64,000 nt of DNA from contig OX463849.1 in NCBI GenBank assembly GCA_949825065.1, positions 44,767,561 to 44,831,560 of the forward strand. Direction: 5' to 3'. The notes below the pieces were generated by a model, which saw only the letters and a list, made by a program, of their open reading frames with translations, was not told where the DNA came from and searched no databases. How positions within the stretch are numbered: the first letter of the stretch is position 1; each line of letters starts with the position of its first letter. Source of the DNA: Odontocerum albicorne (Eukaryota; Arthropoda; Insecta; Trichoptera; Odontoceridae). The position numbers and the translations under genes are program-made. Positions 10,344-25,304 of the stretch are shown here, piece after piece.

Positions 10344-13151
10344 CTAAGGGGGTAAACTGTCTTGCGGAGGAGCTGTCGATGAAGGGGTGTCCAGAGTGAC
10401 GATCGGTGGGTCATTTGGGGGGGTGATTACGGTTAAGGAGTGGGGGTTCGGAGGGGCGTTTCGTAATATTGATTTCGGGCGAGTGTGTCTGAATCTGGTG
10501 TTGGCGCTGTAGTTATCTAAGGATTTTATGATTGGGTTGGGATGACAGGATACAGAGCTGTAAAACCTCTCGGCCAGAGCGCGCATATGTTCGGGGATGG
10601 TATGTAGTTTGATATCCGCGTGGAGTCTAGAGTTACGTACTATGTAGGGTGCTTTTAAGATTATGCGGAGGGCTTTGTTTTGAATGACTTGAATGTGATG
10701 TAGAGTTGATTTCTTCGCGTGGCCCCAGACCGGAAGGGCGTAAGTCAGTTGAGGTCTGATGATCGCTTTATAGAGATGGAGTTTAGTGCGCGGGCTCAGT
10801 TTGCTGTGTTTGCAGATCAAGGGATATAATGATTTGAGTGTTCCGTGAGCTTTTGATTTTATATTATGGGCGTGTTTGTACCACGAGAGTTTACTATCCA
10901 AGGTGAGGCCTAAGTATTTCACGTGTTTCGTCCATGGGACGCTCTGGCCGAAGAGTTTAAGAGTTCTGACGGGTTCGATATATCTGCGTGAGAAGCGGAC
11001 AGCAGTGCTTTTGGTAGGATTAATTTTGATCTTCCATTTGGTGCACCAGCGCTCCAAAATGGGAATGAAGTCTTGCAGTCTATCGTGGGAATCGGACTCA
11101 TATTTCGATGAAGAGAGGAAGGCTGTGTCGTCAGCGTATTGCGCGGTGATACAATGTGTGCGTGAAAATTGAGGCATATCGCTCGTGTATATGTTATACA
11201 GGATAGGGGACAGCAGTGCACCTTGGGGTACTCCTGCCAGAATGGGGCGTGGGGATGAGTTTATGCCGTCTATTTTGACGGAGAAGGAGCGATTTTCGAG
11301 GAATGATGCGATGATTTGCACTAGTCTGAGGGGAATACCTGACTTGTGCAGTTTGAATATGAGTCCGTTATGCCAGACTGTGTCGAAGGCTTTCGCCACG
11401 TCTAGTGAAAGGAGGGTCGTGAGGCCTTTGGCTCTGAAGGATTTGATTATGTGTTCTACAACGCGAAGAAGCTGATGGCTGGTAGAGTGTAATGGCCTAA
11501 ATCCGTGTTGCGAATCTGGGATGATGTTGCGTGAGTAAGTTTCGGTGGAGAGACGTTCGAGGATTAATTTCTCGAGCACTTTACCTAGAGTCGGGAGCAG
11601 GCTGATCGGTCTGTGATTTTCGGGGATAATGTGGCTTTTACCCGGTTTGGGGAACATGATGACGTCGGCGTTTTTGAAAGGGGTCGGAAAGAATTTATGT
11701 CGAAGGCAGGCATTGTAGATGGCAGTAAGGGCGTAAATGGCTTTTTTCGGGAGTTTTTTCAAGGTGAGATTATTGATTTTATCGGGGCCGGGTGCTTTTT
11801 TATTAATGAGATTTTTAATGATAGATTGTATTTCTATCGGTGAGAAGAAGTCTGTGGTGGGGGGGGTTTGCTCATTTAATATGTCGACGACTGCATTGTC
11901 GACCATTATTGAGTGAGAGGGGTCAGAGAGGTCTGCATTAGGCGAGAATATGTTTGCTAGAGAGTCAGCAAAGGTCTCTGCGCGGTCGCGAGCAGAGAAA
12001 ACGGGGCCATTTGGTCCTTGAAGAGAGCTGGGTCGGGAGGGCGTATTTCTAAGGCAGCGCGTTAATTTCCATTTGAGTCCATCATTATATTCGAGGGACT
12101 CGACGAAGTCTGACCATTTGTCATTGCGGAGTTGCTGTAGGAGGTGTTTGATTTTTTTGACTAGTCTGTTGTAGTCGGTCTTATAAGAGGGGACAGCTGT
12201 GTTTTGCCACAGTTTTCTGGCTTTGTTTTTTTCCATAATCAGTATTTTGATATGTGAAGGAAGGGGAAGTTCGGGTTTATCGGCTGGTCTCTCTTTTGAA
12301 GAGGATGTGAGAGCGGATTTGATGGTGGCTGTGAAGTCATTTATAGCGGCGTCTATGGAGTTCGTGTCGGGGAAAGTTGTCGGTATTTTGATGCTGCTGT
12401 CGACGTTAATAGCGAAATCGCTCCACGAGGTGATGTGTCGCGGAGGGGCTGATGGCGAGAAGGGTGGGAAGCCATCCGTCAGTAGAAGTAATACCGGGTA
12501 GTGATCGGATTGAAGTTGGTGAACAGTCGTGAGATCTGTTTGATAGGGAATGTCGTTATGGACTATGATGTCGATGACATCGGGGCGATGATTGTCTCTT
12601 AGTGAATAGATGGTGGGAGACGTGGGTCCTTCCACGAAGTATCTTTTGCGGGAGGAAATTTCATCGAGTATTCTGCCGTGAGTGTTGGGAGTGCGGCTGT
12701 GCCAGAAGTGGTGTTTAGCATTTAGATCTCCCGCCATGATGGTGGGGATATTGTCTGCGAAGAATGAGTCAAGTTCAGACTCGACAAGTGGGGAGGTAGG
12801 TGGAAGATAAGTCGCGCAAAGTTTAAGGGGGCCGTGATTGGCGGTGTTCACCACTACGCATGTGGATTCTATGTTAACGGTGGAAGGGGAGGGGATGTGG
12901 CAGTGGTCTATTGTGCTTTTGATGAGAGTTGCGGTGCCGCCTTTTCTGCCGATGAGGCGGTCGTCTCTGTAGCAGTAGTAGTTACGGATGCTGTAACGGT
13001 AGCTCGGTTTGAGATGCGTTTCCGTTATCAGCAACACGTCCAGGTTGTGCTCGAGGAGGAAATCCTCGACCTCGTGTTTGTGTGTTCTGAGGGAACCGTT
13101 TGCGTTCCAGAACGCGGCGGATATGTGTGATGGTTTATAGGTGCGAGCCAT
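10344..13151 (-). CDS. ORF2: endonuclease-reverse transcriptase of A2
   Basis: 935 aa. Residues ~10-225 are an apurinic-like endonuclease: FWNANG (14-19), TET with E44, AGDLNAKH (140-147), SDH (215-217). Residues ~440-760 are the reverse transcriptase: KKAPGPDK (451-458), HRPISLLP (513-520), LDVAKAFD (583-590), AGVPQG (639-644), YADD (672-675), then KYLGLTLDSKLSW. There is no RNase H. These features, plus the ORF1 type, place it in the Jockey clade. The start ATG overlaps the end of ORF1 by 17 nt, so translation probably depends on reinitiation or coupling. No disruption is visible; the protein looks competent for nicking and reverse transcription. Confidence 0.93.
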   Translation of the reverse strand: MARTYKPSHISAAFWNANGSLRTHKHEVEDFLLEHNLDVLLITETHLKPSYRYSIRNYYCYRDDRLIGRKGGTATLIKSTIDHCHIPSPSTVNIESTCVVVNTANHGPLKLCATYLPPTSPLVESELDSFFADNIPTIMAGDLNAKHHFWHSRTPNTHGRILDEISSRKRYFVEGPTSPTIYSLRDNHRPDVIDIIVHNDIPYQTDLTTVHQLQSDHYPVLLLLTDGFPPFSPSAPPRHITSWSDFAINVDSSIKIPTTFPDTNSIDAAINDFTATIKSALTSSSKERPADKPELPLPSHIKILIMEKNKARKLWQNTAVPSYKTDYNRLVKKIKHLLQQLRNDKWSDFVESLEYNDGLKWKLTRCLRNTPSRPSSLQGPNGPVFSARDRAETFADSLANIFSPNADLSDPSHSIMVDNAVVDILNEQTPPTTDFFSPIEIQSIIKNLINKKAPGPDKINNLTLKKLPKKAIYALTAIYNACLRHKFFPTPFKNADVIMFPKPGKSHIIPENHRPISLLPTLGKVLEKLILERLSTETYSRNIIPDSQHGFRPLHSTSHQLLRVVEHIIKSFRAKGLTTLLSLDVAKAFDTVWHNGLIFKLHKSGIPLRLVQIIASFLENRSFSVKIDGINSSPRPILAGVPQGALLSPILYNIYTSDMPQFSRTHCITAQYADDTAFLSSSKYESDSHDRLQDFIPILERWCTKWKIKINPTKSTAVRFSRRYIEPVRTLKLFGQSVPWTKHVKYLGLTLDSKLSWYKHAHNIKSKAHGTLKSLYPLICKHSKLSPRTKLHLYKAIIRPQLTYALPVWGHAKKSTLHHIQVIQNKALRIILKAPYIVRNSRLHADIKLHTIPEHMRALAERFYSSVSCHPNPIIKSLDNYSANTRFRHTRPKSILRNAPPNPHSLTVITPPNDPPIVTLDTPSSTAPPQDSLPP

Positions 13152-14796
13152 GTTCTTGGATGTAGTTGAGGAGATTCATGGCTTCGGTGATGGCTGATTT
13201 TAAATTGTTCAGAATGAGATCGCGATTTGGGGGGGGGGCGACGGGCGAAGTGTAATTTTGAGGTGTAGATGACGATAATAGGGGGCGGCGAGTTGCGATG
13301 TTCGCATATGACGCGAAGGAAGTGACCGGTTTCGATGCACTCTGGGGAGCGTTGGGGAATCGCCGTGTGGCGTTGTTTGCCGAGGGGGCGTTCGAAAGGG
13401 GGCGTTCGGGGGCGTTGGTAGAGGGGCGTTGGTAGATGCCATCCATGAGGGGGCGTAAGGGCTGCGGGGTCTGGAAGTGGTGTTGGGGAGCGATTGAAGG
13501 GAGGTTGCTCTTAGGGAAGCGTGGGCAGCCTCTGAAGTTGGCCGTGTGTGGGCCTCCGCAGTTACAGCAGGTGGCGGGAGTGTCCGCGGACTTCCTGCAT
13601 TCGGATGTGTGATGGGTTCTACCGCATTTCACACAGTTGGCTGGGGCGTGGCAGTTGCCGGCGGAATGGGCGAACTGTTGGCATCGATGACACTGGCCCA
13701 TGCCTTTGCGCTTGTTCAGCTCCTCCACTGTGACTCGAATATCGAGTACACCGTGGAGTTCGGTGAAGATGCGCTTTGCGGCAGAGTCCCGTGTCATCTT
13801 CACGATGACCATGGGGAGTTCCACTCGATTACGGTTTTTCATGCGGTACACGTTCTGTACCGGGTAATCGAGGGATTTGAGCTCTGACATTATGTCCTCG
13901 ACGCTGATAGGGGTCGGTAGGCCACGAATGACGGCTAACAGGGGCTTCTCGTTCTCCAGGTGGAAGGAGTGGTATGGGATGGCGAGAGAGTCGGTGATGT
14001 GGACGAGGGAGCGGTAAGCCTCGACGGTTTCAGTGGAGATTTTTAAATCTCCGTTGGGCTGAACCTTCGAGGTGAAGTTGATGTTTTGGGACCTGAGTTT
14101 GGCTCTCAGGTCTCCGTATTTGTCGGAATTGTGAAGAACGATGGGGGGGATGCGGTCTTTTTTGACCGGAAGTAGAGGTCGTACGACTGTAATTGAAGGT
14201 GGGGCGGGAGCAGCGGGAAGAGGAGGGCTGAGTGGGCCTCTCATCCTTTTGTTTGTTTGGGTCGCGGTGGCATCATCTGGTTTCGGGTTAGACTGGGGAC
14301 GAACGAGGGGGGGGCTTACTTGAGATTGGAGAGCCCTTTTTCGATTTTTGGCAAAAGATTGCCACTCCATATCTGGAGTATCAGGGATGGTGATTGTTGG
14401 TGGGGGATCCATAGTGACAGAGGAGCGCGGCGGTGTTGGGAGTGAGACAGTTGGCGAGACAGTGGGTGAAACTGGTGAGGGGTTTATGGCCGAGATCGAG
14501 GCCTCACCTTTTTTGACGAGCTCGCGAAGAAGTTTCATTAACTTCATCGTAACTCTTTTGGATGTGTTCTCCATATTGAAGAGCTCGATGGCTTCCTCGA
14601 AAGTGGAGATGGTTATATCAGGGGATGTTGAGCGGACCGGAGACATAGCGGGCGATGGTGTAGGCGAGGCCACAGGGACGAAAGCGGGTGTTACTGGTGA
14701 AGTTTTTCTGACGATGATACGTGGGGTTGTGATGTAGAAGTCCGACTTGGCGGACTTGACGGGCTTGATGGGCTTGATGGGCTTGACGGTCTTCAT
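13135..14796 (-). CDS. ORF1: Gag-like nucleic-acid-binding protein of A2
   Basis: 553 aa. N-terminus has a repeated Lys-Pro-Ile/Val pattern, followed by a Pro/Ser/Thr-rich region (to ~220). Residues ~230-365 resemble the PRE_C2HC-type domain found before zinc knuckles in Jockey-clade ORF1 (LLAVIRGLPTPISVEDI, KMTRDSAAKRIF). Three CCHC knuckles follow (CHRCQQFAHSAGNC; CVKCGRTHHTSEC; CCNCGGPHTANFRGC). The C-terminal ~130 residues are Pro/Asn/Ala-rich. Proteins of this type bind the element RNA and form the ribonucleoprotein. The frame is intact. Confidence 0.92.
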   Translation of the reverse strand: MKTVKPIKPIKPVKSAKSDFYITTPRIIVRKTSPVTPAFVPVASPTPSPAMSPVRSTSPDITISTFEEAIELFNMENTSKRVTMKLMKLLRELVKKGEASISAINPSPVSPTVSPTVSLPTPPRSSVTMDPPPTITIPDTPDMEWQSFAKNRKRALQSQVSPPLVRPQSNPKPDDATATQTNKRMRGPLSPPLPAAPAPPSITVVRPLLPVKKDRIPPIVLHNSDKYGDLRAKLRSQNINFTSKVQPNGDLKISTETVEAYRSLVHITDSLAIPYHSFHLENEKPLLAVIRGLPTPISVEDIMSELKSLDYPVQNVYRMKNRNRVELPMVIVKMTRDSAAKRIFTELHGVLDIRVTVEELNKRKGMGQCHRCQQFAHSAGNCHAPANCVKCGRTHHTSECRKSADTPATCCNCGGPHTANFRGCPRFPKSNLPSIAPQHHFQTPQPLRPLMDGIYQRPSTNAPERPLSNAPSANNATRRFPNAPQSASKPVTSFASYANIATRRPLLSSSTPQNYTSPVAPPPNRDLILNNLKSAITEAMNLLNYIQEHGSHL

Positions 14797-15648
<852 letters not shown>

Positions 15649-15758
15649 TTAGTTAGTTTGATACCGTCAGAGAGCGGACTAATGTCTTCGACGACCTCTC
15701 TCACTTGCGTTCTGAAATCGGAATGGTGACGCTAGCGCAATTTTTCTGCATTTTATAG

Positions 15759-16316
<558 letters not shown>

Positions 16317-16373
16317 ATAGTCGCGTGAGCGATAATTTATTGTTACTGCAGAAAACACACACGCACATCAAAA

Positions 16374-16389
16374 GGCCCTTTTCAGGGCC
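16374..16389 (+). terminator. histone mRNA 3' stem-loop of H3 (unit I)
   Basis: GGCCCT-TTTC-AGGGCC, the canonical 16-nt SLBP-binding hairpin, 58 bp after the H3 stop. Confidence 0.95.
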
Positions 16390-16557
16390 GCAAATTGTTT
16401 TTTTTTTTAGATATTATTATTGTTTTAGATATCGCGAGAGGTCGTTCTTCTCCTCGGCCGGCAGCATATTTTTAATCATCGGTAATTGATTAAACATTTT
16501 GCATTTCAACTTTTTACAATAATAACAAAACAACACGAACATCTCGTTGTGTGTCAA

Positions 16558-19064
<2,507 letters not shown>

Positions 19065-19170
19065 ACAGACAGTACCACCACCTGTTTACCGTGCGCTGAG
19101 CGACACGCGCTCGCTCGCTCACTCACTCGTATTATCAAAAGATTTATATAATCGCCAATATATATTTGTT

Positions 19171-19186
19171 GGCCCTGAAAAGGGCC
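19171..19186 (-). terminator. histone mRNA 3' stem-loop of H2A (unit I)
   Basis: Minus-strand GGCCCT-TTTC-AGGGCC, 74 bp beyond the H2A stop. Confidence 0.95.
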
Positions 19187-19259
19187 TTTTGTTTATATTA
19201 TACAATAGATGCCATCTTCTTCTTTCCCTCCGCTGGCTCGCCGCCGACCATCGCGATCT

Positions 19260-19661
<402 letters not shown>

Positions 19662-19711
19662 TCAAAAATAAAGTACAAGAGAGATATAGAGATCGGAGAG
19701 CGATGTGTTCG

Positions 19712-19720
19712 GATATATAA
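19712..19720 (-). promoter_or_regulatory. H2A TATA box (unit I)
   Basis: TTATATATC on the minus strand about 80 bp upstream of the H2A ATG, matched in units II and III. A3 begins at 19,729, immediately upstream. Confidence 0.7.
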
Positions 19721-20058
19721 AAATTGAAAAAACCAAGTGATTGATAACTTGTTTGGAGTTTCGGTCCGATGGTAGGACACCTTACTCCTTCATCGGATAA
19801 GTTCTGACTGTTAAGATATTTATTGGAAATTTTTGGATCTTTTTGGGAATCGGGAAAGGATAGGTTTGTGGTAAATGTTTTGATTTTATGGATGATTATG
19901 AGAAATTAAAAACGATTTAAATACATAAATAAATGTGATAGTAAATACATAATATTAAATAAGAATATACATTTAGTTGTGTCGTCACACACGGTAATAT
20001 ACTGAATGGGTGAAAAATGATGGTTATGAATAAAATATAGTATGTAAGTGAATATTGC

Positions 20059-20090
<32 letters not shown>

Positions 20091-20185
20091 GTAATTAAGT
20101 GGATAAGGAGACGTGTGTGACTTATATAAATATAAATATATTAAAAATGTAAATAATGTTTATTGAAGGTGGTAAATGTGGTTGC

Positions 20186-22995
20186 CTAAGGGGGTAAACT
20201 GTCTTGCGGAGGAGCTGTCGATGAAGGGGTGTCCAGAGTGACAATCGGTGGGTCATTTGGGGGGATGATTACGGTTAAGGAGTGGGGGTTCGGAGGGGCG
20301 TTTCGTAATATAGATTTCGGGCGAGTGTGTCTGAATCTGGTGTTTGCGTTGTAGTTATCTAAGGATTTTATGATTGGGTTGGGATGACAGGATACAGAGC
20401 TGTAAAACCTCTCGGCCAGAGCGCGCATATGTTCGGGGATGGTATGTAGTTTGATATCCGCGTGGAGTCTGGAGTTACGTACTATGTAGGGTGCTTTTAA
20501 GATTATGCGGAGGGCTTTGTTTTGAATGACTTGAATGTGATGTAGAGTTGATTTCTTCGCGTGGCCCCAGACCGGAAGGGCGTAAGTCAGTTGAGGTCTG
20601 ATGATCGCTTTATAGAGATGGAGTTTAGTGCGCGGGCTCAGTTTGCTGTGTTTGCAGATCAAGGGATATAATGATTTGAGTGTTCCGTGAGCTTTTGATT
20701 TAATATTATGGGCGTGTTTGTACCACGAGAGTTTACTATCCAAGGTGAGGCCTAAGTATTTCACGTGTTTCGTCCATGGGACGCTCTGGCCGAAGAGTTT
20801 AAGAGTTCTGACGGGTTCGATATATCTGCGTGAGAAGCGGACAGCGGTGCTTTTGGTAGGATTTATTTTGATCTTCCATTTGGTGCACCAGTGCTCCAGA
20901 ATGGGAATGAAGTCTTGCAGTCTATCGTGGGAATCGGACTCATATTTCGATGAAGAGAGGAAGGCTGTGTCGTCAGCGTATTGCGCGGTGATACAATGTG
21001 TGCGTGAGAATTGAGGCATATCGCTCGTGTATATGTTATACAGGATAGGGGACAGCAGTGCACCTTGGGGTACTCCTGCCAGAATGGGGCGTGGGGATGA
21101 GTTTATGCCGTCTATTTTGACGGAGAAGGAGCGATTTTCGAGGAATGATGCGATGATTTGCACTAGTCTGAGGGGAATACCTGACTTGTGCAGTTTGAAT
21201 ATGAGTCCGTTATGCCAGACTGTGTCGAAGGCTTTCGCCACGTCTAGTGAAAGGAGGGTCGTGAGGCCTTTGGCTCTGAAGGATTTGATTATGTGTTCTA
21301 CAACGCGAAGAAGCTGATGGCTGGTAGAGTTGTAATGGCCTAAATCCGTGTTGCGAATCTGGAATGATGTTGCGAGAGTAAGTTTCTGTCGAGAGACGTT
21401 CGAGGATTAATTTCTCGAGCACTTTACCTAGAGTCGGGAGCAGGCTGATCGGTCTGTGATTTTCGGGGATAATGTGGCTTTTACCGGTTTAGGGAACATG
21501 ATGACGTCGGCGTTTTTGAACGGGGTTGGAAAGAATTTATGTCGAAGGCAGGCATTGTAGATGGCGGTAAGGGCGTAAATGGCTTTTTTCGGAAGTTTTT
21601 TCAAGGTGAGATTATTGATTTTATCGGGGCCGGGTGCTTTTTTATTAATGAGATTTTTTATGATAGATTGTATTTCTATCGGTGAGAAGAAGTCTGTGGT
21701 GGGGGGGGTTTGCTCATTTAATATGTCGACGACTGCGTTGTCGACCATTATTGAGTGAGAGGGGTCAGAGAGGTCTGCATTAGGCGAGAATATGTTTGCT
21801 AGAGAGTCAGCAAAGGTCTCTGCGCGGTCGCGAGCAGAGAAAACGGGGCCATTTGGTCCTTGAAGAGAGCTGGGTCGGGAGGGCGTATTTCTAAGGCAAC
21901 GCGTTAATTTCCATTTGAGTCCATCATTATATTCGAGGGACTCGACGAAGTCTGACCATTTGTCATTGCGGAGTTGCTGTAGGAGGTGTTTAATTTTTTT
22001 GGCTAATCTGTTGTAGTCGGTCTTGTAAGAGGGGACAGCTGTGTTTTGCCACAGTTTTCTGGTTTTGTTTTTTTCCATAATCAGTATTTTGATATGTGGA
22101 GGAAGGGGAAGTTCGGGTTTATCGGCTGGTCTCTCTTTTGAAGAGGATGTGAGAGCGGATTTGATGGTGGCTGTGAAGTCATTTATAGCGGCGTCTATGG
22201 AGTTCGTGTCGGGGAAAGTTGTCGGTATTTTGATGCTGCTGTCGACGTTAATGGCGAAATCACTCCACGAGGTGATGTGTCGCGGAGGGGCTGTGGGCGA
22301 GAGGGGTGGGAAGCCATCCGTCAATTGAAGTAATACCGGGTAGTGATCGGATTGAAGCTGGTGAACAGTCGTGAGATCTGTTTGATAGGGAATGTCGTTA
22401 TGGACAATGATGTCGATGACATCGGGGCGATGGCTGTCTATTAGTGGATAGAGGGTGGGAGACGTGGGTCCTTCCACGAAGTATCTTTTGCGGAGGAAAT
22501 TTCATCAAGTATATTGCCGTGAGTGTTGGGAGTGCGGCTGTGCCAGAAGTGGTGTTTAGCATTAAGATCTCCCGCCATGATGGTGGGGATATTGTCTGCG
22601 AGGAATGAGTCCAGTTCGGACTCGACAAGTGGGGAGGTAGGTGGAAGATAAGTCGCGCAAAGTTTAAGGGGGCCGTGGTTGGCTGTGTTCACCACGACGC
22701 ATGTGGATTCTATGTAGGAGGTGGGAGGGGGAGGGGATGCGGCAGTGGTCTATTGTGCTTTTGATGAGAGTTGCGGTGCCGCCTTTTCTGCCGATGAGGC
22801 GGTCGTCTCTGTAGCAGTAGTAGTTGCGGATGCTGTAACGGTAGCTCGGTTTGAGATGCGTTTCCGTTATCAGCAACACGTCCAGGTTGTGCTCGAGGAG
22901 GAAATCCTCGACCTCGTGTTTGTGTGCTCTGAGGGGAAACCGTTTGCATTCCAGAACGCGGCGGATATGTGTGATGGTTTATAGGTGCGAGCCAT
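20186..22995 (-). pseudogene. ORF2 of A3, multiply frameshifted
   Basis: Compared with A2, the frame is broken by a 2-nt gain near 22,935, a changed segment near 22,712, single-base losses near 22,490 and 21,486, and a single-base gain near 21,330. The fragments still show the GRKGGTATLIKS, GDLNAKH, SDH, AGVPQG and YADD segments. It is not expressible as one protein. Divergence from A2 is a few percent, so A3 is older than A2. Confidence 0.93.
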
Positions 22996-24616
22996 GTTCT
23001 TGGATGTAGTTAAGGAGGTTCATGGCTTCGGTGATGGCTGATTTTAGGTTGTTTAGAATGAGATCGCGATTGGGGGGGGAGCGACGGGCGATGTGTAGTT
23101 TTGGGGTGTAGATGACGATAATAGGGGGCGGCGAGTTGCGACGTTCGCATATGACGCGTTGGAGGTGACCGGTTTCGATGCACTCTGGGGGCGTTGGGGA
23201 ATCGCCATGTGCGTTGATTGCCGAGGGGGCGTTCGAAAGGGGGCGTTGGGGGGCGTTGGTAGAGGGTCGTTGGTAGATGCCATCCATGAGGGGGCGTAAG
23301 GGCTGCGGGGTCTGGAAGTGGTGTTGGGGAGCGATTGAAGGGAAGTTGCTCTTAGGGAAGCGTGGGCAGCCTCTGAAGTTGGCCGTGTGTGGGCCTCCGC
23401 AGTTACAGCAGGTGGCGGGAGTGTCCGCGGGCTTCCTGCATTCTGATGTGTGATGCGTTCTACCGCATTTAACACAGTTGGCTGGGGCGTGGCAGTTGCC
23501 GGCGGAATGGGCGAACTGTTGGCATCGATGACACTGGCCCATGCCTTTGCGCTTGTTCAGCTCCTCCACTGTTACACCGTGGAGTTCGGTGAAGATGCGC
23601 TTTGCGGCAGAGTCCCGTGTCATCTTCACGATGACCATGGGGAGTTCCACTCGATTACGGTTTTTCATACGGTATACGTTCTGGACCGGGTAGTCGAGGG
23701 ATTTAAGCTCAATCATTATGTCCTCGACGCTGATAGGGGTCGGTAGGCCACGAATGACGGCTAACAGGGGCTTTTCGTTCTCCAGGTGGAAGGAGTGGTA
23801 TGGGATGGCGAGAGAGTCGGTAATGTGGACGAGGGAGCGGTAAGCATCGACGGTTTCTGTGGAGATTTTTAAATCTCCATTGGGCTGAACCTTCGAGGTG
23901 AAGTTAATGTTTTGAGACCTGAGTTTGGCTCTCAGGTCGCCGTACTTGTCGGAATTATGAAGAACGATGGGGGGGATGCGGTCTTTTTTGACCGGAAGTA
24001 AAGGTCGTACGACTGTATTTGAAGGTGGAGCGGGAGCTGCGGGAAGAGGAGGGCTGAGTGGGCCTCTCATCCTTTTGTTTGTTTGGGTCGCAGTGGCATC
24101 ATCTGGTTTCGGGTTTGTCTGGGGGCGGACGAGGGGGGGGCTTATTTGAGACTGGAGAGCCCTTTTTCGGTTTTTGGCAAAAGATTGCCAGTCCATATCT
24201 GGAGTATCCGGGATGATGATTGTTGGTGGGGGATCCATAGTGGCAGAGGAGCGCGGTGGTGTTGGGAGTGAGACGGTTGGCAAGACAGTTGGTGAAACGG
24301 GTGAGGGGTTTGTGGCCGCGATCGAGACCTCACCTTTGTTGACGAGCTCCCGAAGGAGTTTCACCATCTTCATCGTTACTCTTTTGGAAGTGTTCTCCAT
24401 ATTGAAGAGCTCGATGGCTTCTTCGAAAGTGGAGATGGTTAAATCGGGGGATGTTGAGCGGACCGGAGACATAGCGGTTGATGGTGTAGGCGAGGCCACG
24501 GGGACGGAAGCGGGCGTTTCAGGCGTTGATGTTTTCCTAATGATGATACGTGGGGTTGTGATGAAGAAGTCCGACTTGGCGGACTTGGCGGACTTGATGG
24601 ACTTGACGGACTTCAT
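22979..24616 (-). CDS. ORF1 of A3, altered
   Basis: 545 aa, open. Same architecture as ORF1 of A2 (PRE_C2HC-like region, three CCHC knuckles). It lacks five residues just before the TVEELNKRKG segment, and about 45 residues near the C-terminus (after NAPSA) are read in a different frame from A2 before the frame is restored at PPNRDLILNN. It ends with the same EHGSHL and overlaps the ORF2 start by 17 nt. Confidence 0.88.
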   Translation of the reverse strand: MKSVKSIKSAKSAKSDFFITTPRIIIRKTSTPETPASVPVASPTPSTAMSPVRSTSPDLTISTFEEAIELFNMENTSKRVTMKMVKLLRELVNKGEVSIAATNPSPVSPTVLPTVSLPTPPRSSATMDPPPTIIIPDTPDMDWQSFAKNRKRALQSQISPPLVRPQTNPKPDDATATQTNKRMRGPLSPPLPAAPAPPSNTVVRPLLPVKKDRIPPIVLHNSDKYGDLRAKLRSQNINFTSKVQPNGDLKISTETVDAYRSLVHITDSLAIPYHSFHLENEKPLLAVIRGLPTPISVEDIMIELKSLDYPVQNVYRMKNRNRVELPMVIVKMTRDSAAKRIFTELHGVTVEELNKRKGMGQCHRCQQFAHSAGNCHAPANCVKCGRTHHTSECRKPADTPATCCNCGGPHTANFRGCPRFPKSNFPSIAPQHHFQTPQPLRPLMDGIYQRPSTNAPQRPLSNAPSAINAHGDSPTPPECIETGHLQRVICERRNSPPPIIVIYTPKLHIARRSPPNRDLILNNLKSAITEAMNLLNYIQEHGSHL

Positions 24617-25304
24617 GATTGTTTAGTCGGAAGAAGAAATGAGCAGAAGAAGAATAATAACGGTAGAAGTAAATGTATAAATGGCTGTGGAGAAAGTATA
24701 GGTAAGTTATAATAATAATAATAAGATGAAATGAACAAATAAATAAATGATAGATAAGGTTATGAAGGGTGATGTGAATGAATGAATGAAGTATGGGATG
24801 AAGATAGGATGGGAAGAGTTGCCGACCTTATTCAGATTTGCAACTCCGCCCGAGGAGTGGAAAAGAGTGAGAAGGACAGAACAGTCAGTAGCTTACTTGA
24901 CGAAGAAGAAGACGACTGGCATGGACCGGAACTCGAAACAAATTAATTCACTTATAACTTTTTTTTTTTTTTTTGGAGGCCTGCTCCTTAATGTATAGAA
25001 AACGCGAACAAAGTTAAACACTGGTGGCCGTGACGAGGAAATTGTTCATGCGCAAGCGCGGTTGATGACGTCACTTGGTGTGACGAGCGTGGGCGAAATG
25101 CGAAGCTTCGGTGAAGATGACACTGATTGCGACTGCGCGCGAGCACTATGTTCGGTGACAAACGGGCGTAGGCGACACTGCGAGCGCACAATTGGCGGGA
25201 CGCGGGCTGATACGGTTGTATCTATCTATCGGAACGAACTGTGGAGAGAGCGCGTATGTTTGCGGGTAAAGGCGACTGCTCCAGAGCAGGTCCGTGACTG
25301 GAAT
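24617..25304 (-). promoter_or_regulatory. 5' UTR and internal promoter of A3
   Basis: Starts with the same ATTCCAGTCACGG and +28 AGTCG as A2; also keeps the TGACGTCA palindrome near 25,065. Contains a poly-T run near 24,960 absent from A2. Confidence 0.55.

Larger units (their letters stand above)
19729..25304 (-). mobile_element. Jockey-like LINE A3, full length but decayed, bridging H2A and H4
   Basis: Minus-strand family A element with 3' UTR (19,729-20,185), broken ORF2, ORF1 and 5' UTR (24,617-25,304). The 5' end is the same nucleotide as in A2 and lies inside the unit II H4. The 3' end lies beside the unit I H2A TATA box. In an intact array H2B, H1 and the rest of H4 lie between those points, so a whole block of genes is missing. 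Recombination between two elements, one in each site, would give this structure. Confidence 0.9.
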
